Shown here: piece after piece, positions 59,797 to 64,000 of the stretch
Layout of the letters: each line of letters opens with the position of its first letter
How positions within the stretch are numbered: position 1 is the first letter of the stretch
Source: Ctenosaura bakeri
Taxonomy: Eukaryota; Chordata; Lepidosauria; Squamata; Iguanidae
Assembly (NCBI GenBank): GCA_948474755.1
Contig: CAOLHI010002502.1
Location: 186,001-250,000 of the forward strand
Reading direction: 5' to 3'
DNA length: 64,000 bases
The notes under the pieces: generated by a model
What the model was told of the DNA's origin: nothing
Seen by the model: the letters and a program-made list of their open reading frames with translations, nothing else
Databases searched by the model: none
Made by a program: the position numbers and the translations under genes

Positions 59797-60895
59797 GTGC
59801 AGCAGGATGGACAACTGGCCAGATATTTCTCACCAGATATTGGATATGAACACTTTAAAGAAGAGTTCTCATGTCTTAGGTAATCAGGACCTGAATGTGT
59901 AAGTTCTGTGAGTGTCTGCTGTAGATCTGCAAAGCAAAATCTTCCAAAGTCTAAAATGTATCCCACTACAATGAAGAGAACCACACAACAAAAGCTTTGA
60001 AGATATAGAAGCTGACAGCAACCTCATATGGGAGAGGGAGAATGTTTTGGTGAGAGGGTGGATATCTGGTGTGAGAAATAGTGGTCATTATTAAAATTAT
60101 TAAAGCAGAATCAGAGCGATCTTCACAGAGCAATCATGATGGATAACGATTCTCATTAGAAGCAGAAAACAATGTAGCTGTGATAACCCTAAGGAGAGTG
60201 TTACGAACTTTCATCCTATTGAGGTTTCCTCAGATCTAGTTACCACTGTATTCAGTGGGACTTACTGCCAAATGATTATGCTTAAGATTGCATCTTAGAC
60301 CTCGTACACAGATGAAATTATCAAACGTGCAAGGAAAAAAATCAGTAGGGTCATTTACATTTGATGCACGTCTACAAGACCACTTAAGCTAGAATAGTGA
60401 TCCTTTAGCCAATCAACCCATGCTTATAGTTCTGGTGGCTGAGGAGTAAATGTGGTACGTTTTCAACTGGGTTTCAGACCACTAAAGGATAAGCCCTGGA
60501 GTGACAGTTATTCTAATTAGTTAATGGGGTAATAAAATAATGCTTTTTAAAGGGAAACTGAATCAGAATTCAAGCTACAGAAGCATATTTATTCAGAATA
60601 CAACCCCTTTCCCATTCTAAACCACCAGCTAAGACACTGAGCATCTGTTTCTTTTGTTCCCCTAGGAATTTGGAACTAACCAAAGTCATCTGCCAAGCTT
60701 CTGTGAACAGTCAGTAGGGGAAAAATCTTTCAACTAAGAGCAAAAAAAAAAAAAAAAAACAGTAATTTTGAAAATCTTCCCATGTGTAATTCATTTCTTT
60801 GAAAGAGTCAAAGTGGCACCTTGATATCTAAAGTTAAAGTACAAGAAGGAAAGGAAAGAGATATCTCTAGGCAGACACTGTCCACTCCTCTAGAT
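59797..60895. other. Intron without recognised genes
   Basis: 'ttcagtgggacttactgccaaatgattatgcttaagattgcatc' at 60252-60295 resembles a common unnamed reptile repeat end. A pure A-run lies at 60742-60759. No exon. Confidence 0.45.
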
Positions 60896-61023
60896 CAGTG
60901 GTTCTCAAAGTGTGATCGTGTAGATATCTGGGATCCTTAAATTCCTGAGCATTGCCCACACCAGCTGGGACTTCTAGGGTGGATGGCCAGAACATCTGGA
61001 GGACTAAAGTATGAGAACCACTG
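60896..61023. mobile_element. Small hAT-like MITE
   Basis: A 128-bp element with ends cagtggttctcaaa and its inverse tgagaaccactg. Flanks ctctagat (60888-60895) and ctctacct (61024-61031) agree at 6 of 8 positions, consistent with a decayed 8-bp hAT duplication. Confidence 0.75.
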
Positions 61024-61031
61024 CTCTACCT

Positions 61032-61140
61032 AGATGCTGCTGGACTGCAAATTCCATAGTCCTTCATCACTGGCTATGTTGGTTAGGGCTGATGGGAGCT
61101 GCAGCCCAAGAACATCTAAGGAGCTATAATTTGCCAGCCC
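61032..61140. repeat. Small palindromic element, 'ggactgcaaattcc' family
   Basis: Left arm 'agatgctgctggactgcaaattccatagtcc' and right arm 'gggagctgcagcccaagaacatct' are imperfect inverse copies around 'actggctatgttggttagggctgatgg'. Same family as 19957-20062. Confidence 0.65.
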
Positions 61141-64000
61141 CTGCTGTAAGTGACAAATCCTCATCTAATAGATTATGGAACTCAATCAAAAAAAAAAAAA
61201 AAAAGGGAAATTAACCACACAGAAACAGCTTTCTGAGTTAGGTTCCTCTCATGAGCTGAGGAGTACACAGTGCAGAATGAATCTAGACGCATCTCTGGAC
61301 TGTGATACTCACACAATACAATTAATCTATTTTGGCCCCACTTATTTGAATAACACAGTATGTGGATAGAAGTGATCATCTCCTCCATAGAATGGATGGG
61401 AAGGCACATCCCCAATTTTTTTCTCATTTCCTTTAGGCATTGTCATGCATGATAACATATAAACTGCCTCTTTGGATCCCACAAGGGAGAACAATGGAAT
61501 AGAAAATAAACAAATGAATGGGGAATATCTCCCCACTAATAATATTAAGAAACTGTCTGAAAGTTAGACAGTTCTTGGTTAGCACAAGCAACACTTCTCT
61601 AAGTGTGGTACAAAAAATAAATATGAGGAACTTCAAAGTACTGTGATAGTTTCCATGAGCTCTGTTCTGAACAGAAAGCTTGCTCATAAAACCTAAAGTT
61701 CCACTATGTTGCTTCAACCCTGTTGTCAGCCACTACTGCCAAAGAAATCCCACCTCTTTTCACCAGACTAGTAGAGCCAGCCATTCACATCATCCTCCAA
61801 AGTTACTATGGTACTCTGAGAAAAACTTGGCTGACCTCTTCCTCTCCCCGTGGCGTAATGGGTTAAAAACAGGCTAAAACAGGGAACACCGCTGAGAATC
61901 AGCAGCTGCCTCTGTGCATTTCAGCTGCAAAACACTGTGTGGAAAGATGCTCCAGTGAATGTTTAGAGCAAATGCTTCTTTTTTCTTGGCATGGAATCCC
62001 ATTGAGGCAGGGCCAAAAAGGATGGGAACTCCAGGCATACTGACTCACTGTGCCAACACTTCCAGCACACTGGTTCAGTTTAGGACACCTGCCACTCCGC
62101 AGGCCAGAGGGACCCTATGTTCTCACTGGCTGCCTGGGAGCAGCGTTGCTATCCCATAGTGACATCTTTGCTCTGAATGCTTTTGCCTTGTGACTCTGAC
62201 ACCAGCCAAATCACATGCCAGAGAGACACATAGTTTCCTTACATCCCACCACATGGGCTGAATAAAAAGGGAATGGAGGATGGGGAAGCAAGGAGGAAAA
62301 GGGCAACCCACTGGAGGGTCTCCAAGAAAAAGACCTGAAAGCATAACCAATCCAGTCCTTTCTGGTCCCACTTACTTAAATGAAAAAGGAATTAAGCATA
62401 TGTTCAAATCTCCAAATCTTCCACTGAACTCAGTGGGAGCTTTTTAAAACATTAGGCCACTTTTGGTTGAATATTTAATTAATCCAGAATATTAAAGACA
62501 CAGATTAAATTAGGATTAAGAGACTGAATATGAGGAAAATGGGGTGCTAGGCTTGTGTTCAGCACCTCCCTGCAACCCCAACCATCAGGGAGAGAATTTT
62601 ATTACTGACTGGAAGGAAGGGAGGGCAAAGGATTTATTTCTGATTGTCGGGTAACAGAGCACTGAGCTTTGAAAGCAACATATATAATGCCAGCCAAAAA
62701 TGGCAAAGAGACAATAAGCTAAAATAAGAGTTGGCAAGAGGTCCTGGATCTTCAGTGACTCAAGAGGATTTTCAAAGCATAGGAGAGAGGAGCAAAGGTG
62801 CAGCTTTTCTGGTTGTCCTAAATGGCAGCAAAAGTGTGTAGCACTGCCAACTCCATCTCATCTCACCTGTCTCACCTCCAAAGGGAAGAATCTCATTGTT
62901 CCTGCCCTGTGGTATGCACAAGCTCTCACTCCTAACTTCTGCAAACATCCCACAACCTCTCTTTCTCCCCCTGCTCCCCCAGCTGCAGCCAGCAAGGTTC
63001 CCCTCTCTGAAGACTGGTTTAGAAGAAGACTCCCATATATAAATAATACTCTGGCAAACAGGCTACAGTGGAAACCGGGCTGTAATCATATGAACAGCTG
63101 TACATCCTTCCCATTTTGTCTGGCACCTTTCCTCCCTCCTCCCAGCAGGGACCCAATCATGCATGCTCCAAAATCTCTCCCACGGTTGTCAGTAAACAAC
63201 CAGAGTTACTCAGGGTTCCAGATGTTTTGGGAAGTAAATGGGCAGGAGGGAGCAGTCTTCAGAGAGCAAAGACAACAGGTGAGAGAAATACATACCTGTG
63301 TGTCTATGCACCAAAGCTTGAAAGAGTTACTTTTTGGACTACAACATTCAGAATCCTGAAAGCAGCATGGCAACTGGCCATGTTTTGGAGGAAATTCTCA
63401 AGCACTTATCCCAAAAAGGAACTCTTCTGATCTCTAGTGTGTATTTATATCTTCCTCTCTCCCTCTCTCTCTCTGAAACACACACAAATTATTGTCCCAT
63501 CAAGATTCTACAACTATACTTTTCTTGGGGCCTGGGTCACACTACTAACAAAAATATTACTAAAGAGTCTTATTTACTTGCTGCGTTCTCTCTGAGGGCA
63601 AAGACAGACAAGGCATTCCAAGTATGGTAGAAGTCATTTCAATACATGTCCTGTGCCCTGAAAAATGTCTCAGATTGTTGTTGAGTCCTCTTCTCAACAG
63701 ACTTACGAATGCAGATGGTCAAGTCCTAAGGCTGCTTGGTGGGGCAGAGTTGGGGTCTGGGCTTCACCAAAGGCCTTCGCCTATTTTTATTAGGGTGAAC
63801 TTTCATTAGAGGGTGACATTTCAATGCTGAAACATGAAGACAAGCTGTTTTCTTTCTCAGCTGAAATGAAAACCCCCTCAGAGACCCCAGAGCAGCTTAT
63901 ACTTGAACTGACCCAGAGCAACCTTCTCTTCCAGAGTTCATGCTGGCTTTGTAACCACCAGTCAGAACCACCACCACTTCCCCACTTGGGTCAGCTCGGA
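61141..64000. other. Intron to window end, no gene recognised
   Basis: Contains an A-run (61189-61204), a (CT)n run (63455-63477) and a 'ttggactacaacattcagaatcc' fragment at 63334-63357. PPARGC1B exon 1 was specifically looked for on the minus strand and is not visible; the composition is not that of a CpG-island promoter. Confidence 0.55.

Larger units (their letters stand above)
4171..64000 (-). other. PPARGC1B: PPARGC1B intron 1 (partial, at least 59.8 kb)
   Basis: Everything right of the exon 2 acceptor reads as non-coding DNA full of interspersed repeats, with no further exon recognised on either strand. In human and mouse the first PPARGC1B intron is also very long and carries the miR-378 hairpin near its 5' end. 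Neither the first coding exon (which would read ...FFLNYLAD...) nor a miR-378-like hairpin was found here, so both should lie at higher coordinates. Another small gene nested in the intron cannot be excluded by eye, but no long frame here resembles a known protein other than retroelement reverse transcriptases. Confidence 0.8.

Overview
The window is vertebrate nuclear DNA, most likely from a squamate reptile (lizard or snake; an iguanian-type lizard fits best, but that is only an impression). The evidence is the repeat set: tRNA-derived Sauria SINEs, a 5S-rRNA-derived Sauria SINE, a BovB/RTE LINE fragment that shares their 3' tail motif, CR1 and L2 LINE pieces, hAT-type elements with 8-bp target duplications, and many simple repeats. 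There is no bacterial or viral gene organisation. No virus, toxin gene, CRISPR array or RNA gene was seen.

Only one protein-coding exon could be supported. Exon 2 of PPARGC1B (the transcription coactivator PGC-1beta) lies on the minus strand at 3997-4170, with clear splice sites on both sides. The gene therefore runs right to left. Positions 1-3996 are the start of intron 2, and 4171-64000 is part of a very long intron 1. Coding exon 1, exon 3 and the miR-378 hairpin known from the first intron in other amniotes were looked for and not found, so they should lie outside the window.

Layout. 1-4.2 kb: L2 reverse-transcriptase remnant, a hAT element with perfect 8-bp duplications, a palindromic MITE and the exon. 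4.2-25.5 kb: mostly unassigned intron with a CR1 tail, Sauria SINEs, an L2 3' end, an (AAGG)n array and several short palindromic elements carrying an ACTACAA-TCCCAG-like motif. 25.5-36.6 kb: BovB/RTE 3' end followed directly by a tRNA-headed SINE, a near-perfect hairpin MITE, Sauria SINEs and two CR1 fragments. 36.6-49.5 kb: long unassigned intron with a CpG-enriched patch near 40.2-40.6 kb, a 54-bp tandem duplication, another tRNA-headed SINE, and the largest mobile element, a 1.1-kb CR1 with a 313-codon open frame whose catalytic motif is damaged. 49.5-64 kb: a CpG-rich 544-bp DNA transposon with 5-bp duplications, a Sauria SINE, an inverted pair of probable Penelope-like termini, a 5S-Sauria SINE and a small hAT element.

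No new multi-gene system was found. The points most worth checking are the CpG-rich transposon and its MITE relatives, repeat-borne transcription-factor motifs inside the intron of a nuclear-receptor coactivator gene, the 38-bp hairpin, and the prediction that exon 1 and miR-378 lie just beyond position 64000. All family assignments come from reading the sequence against remembered consensus features; no database search was run.
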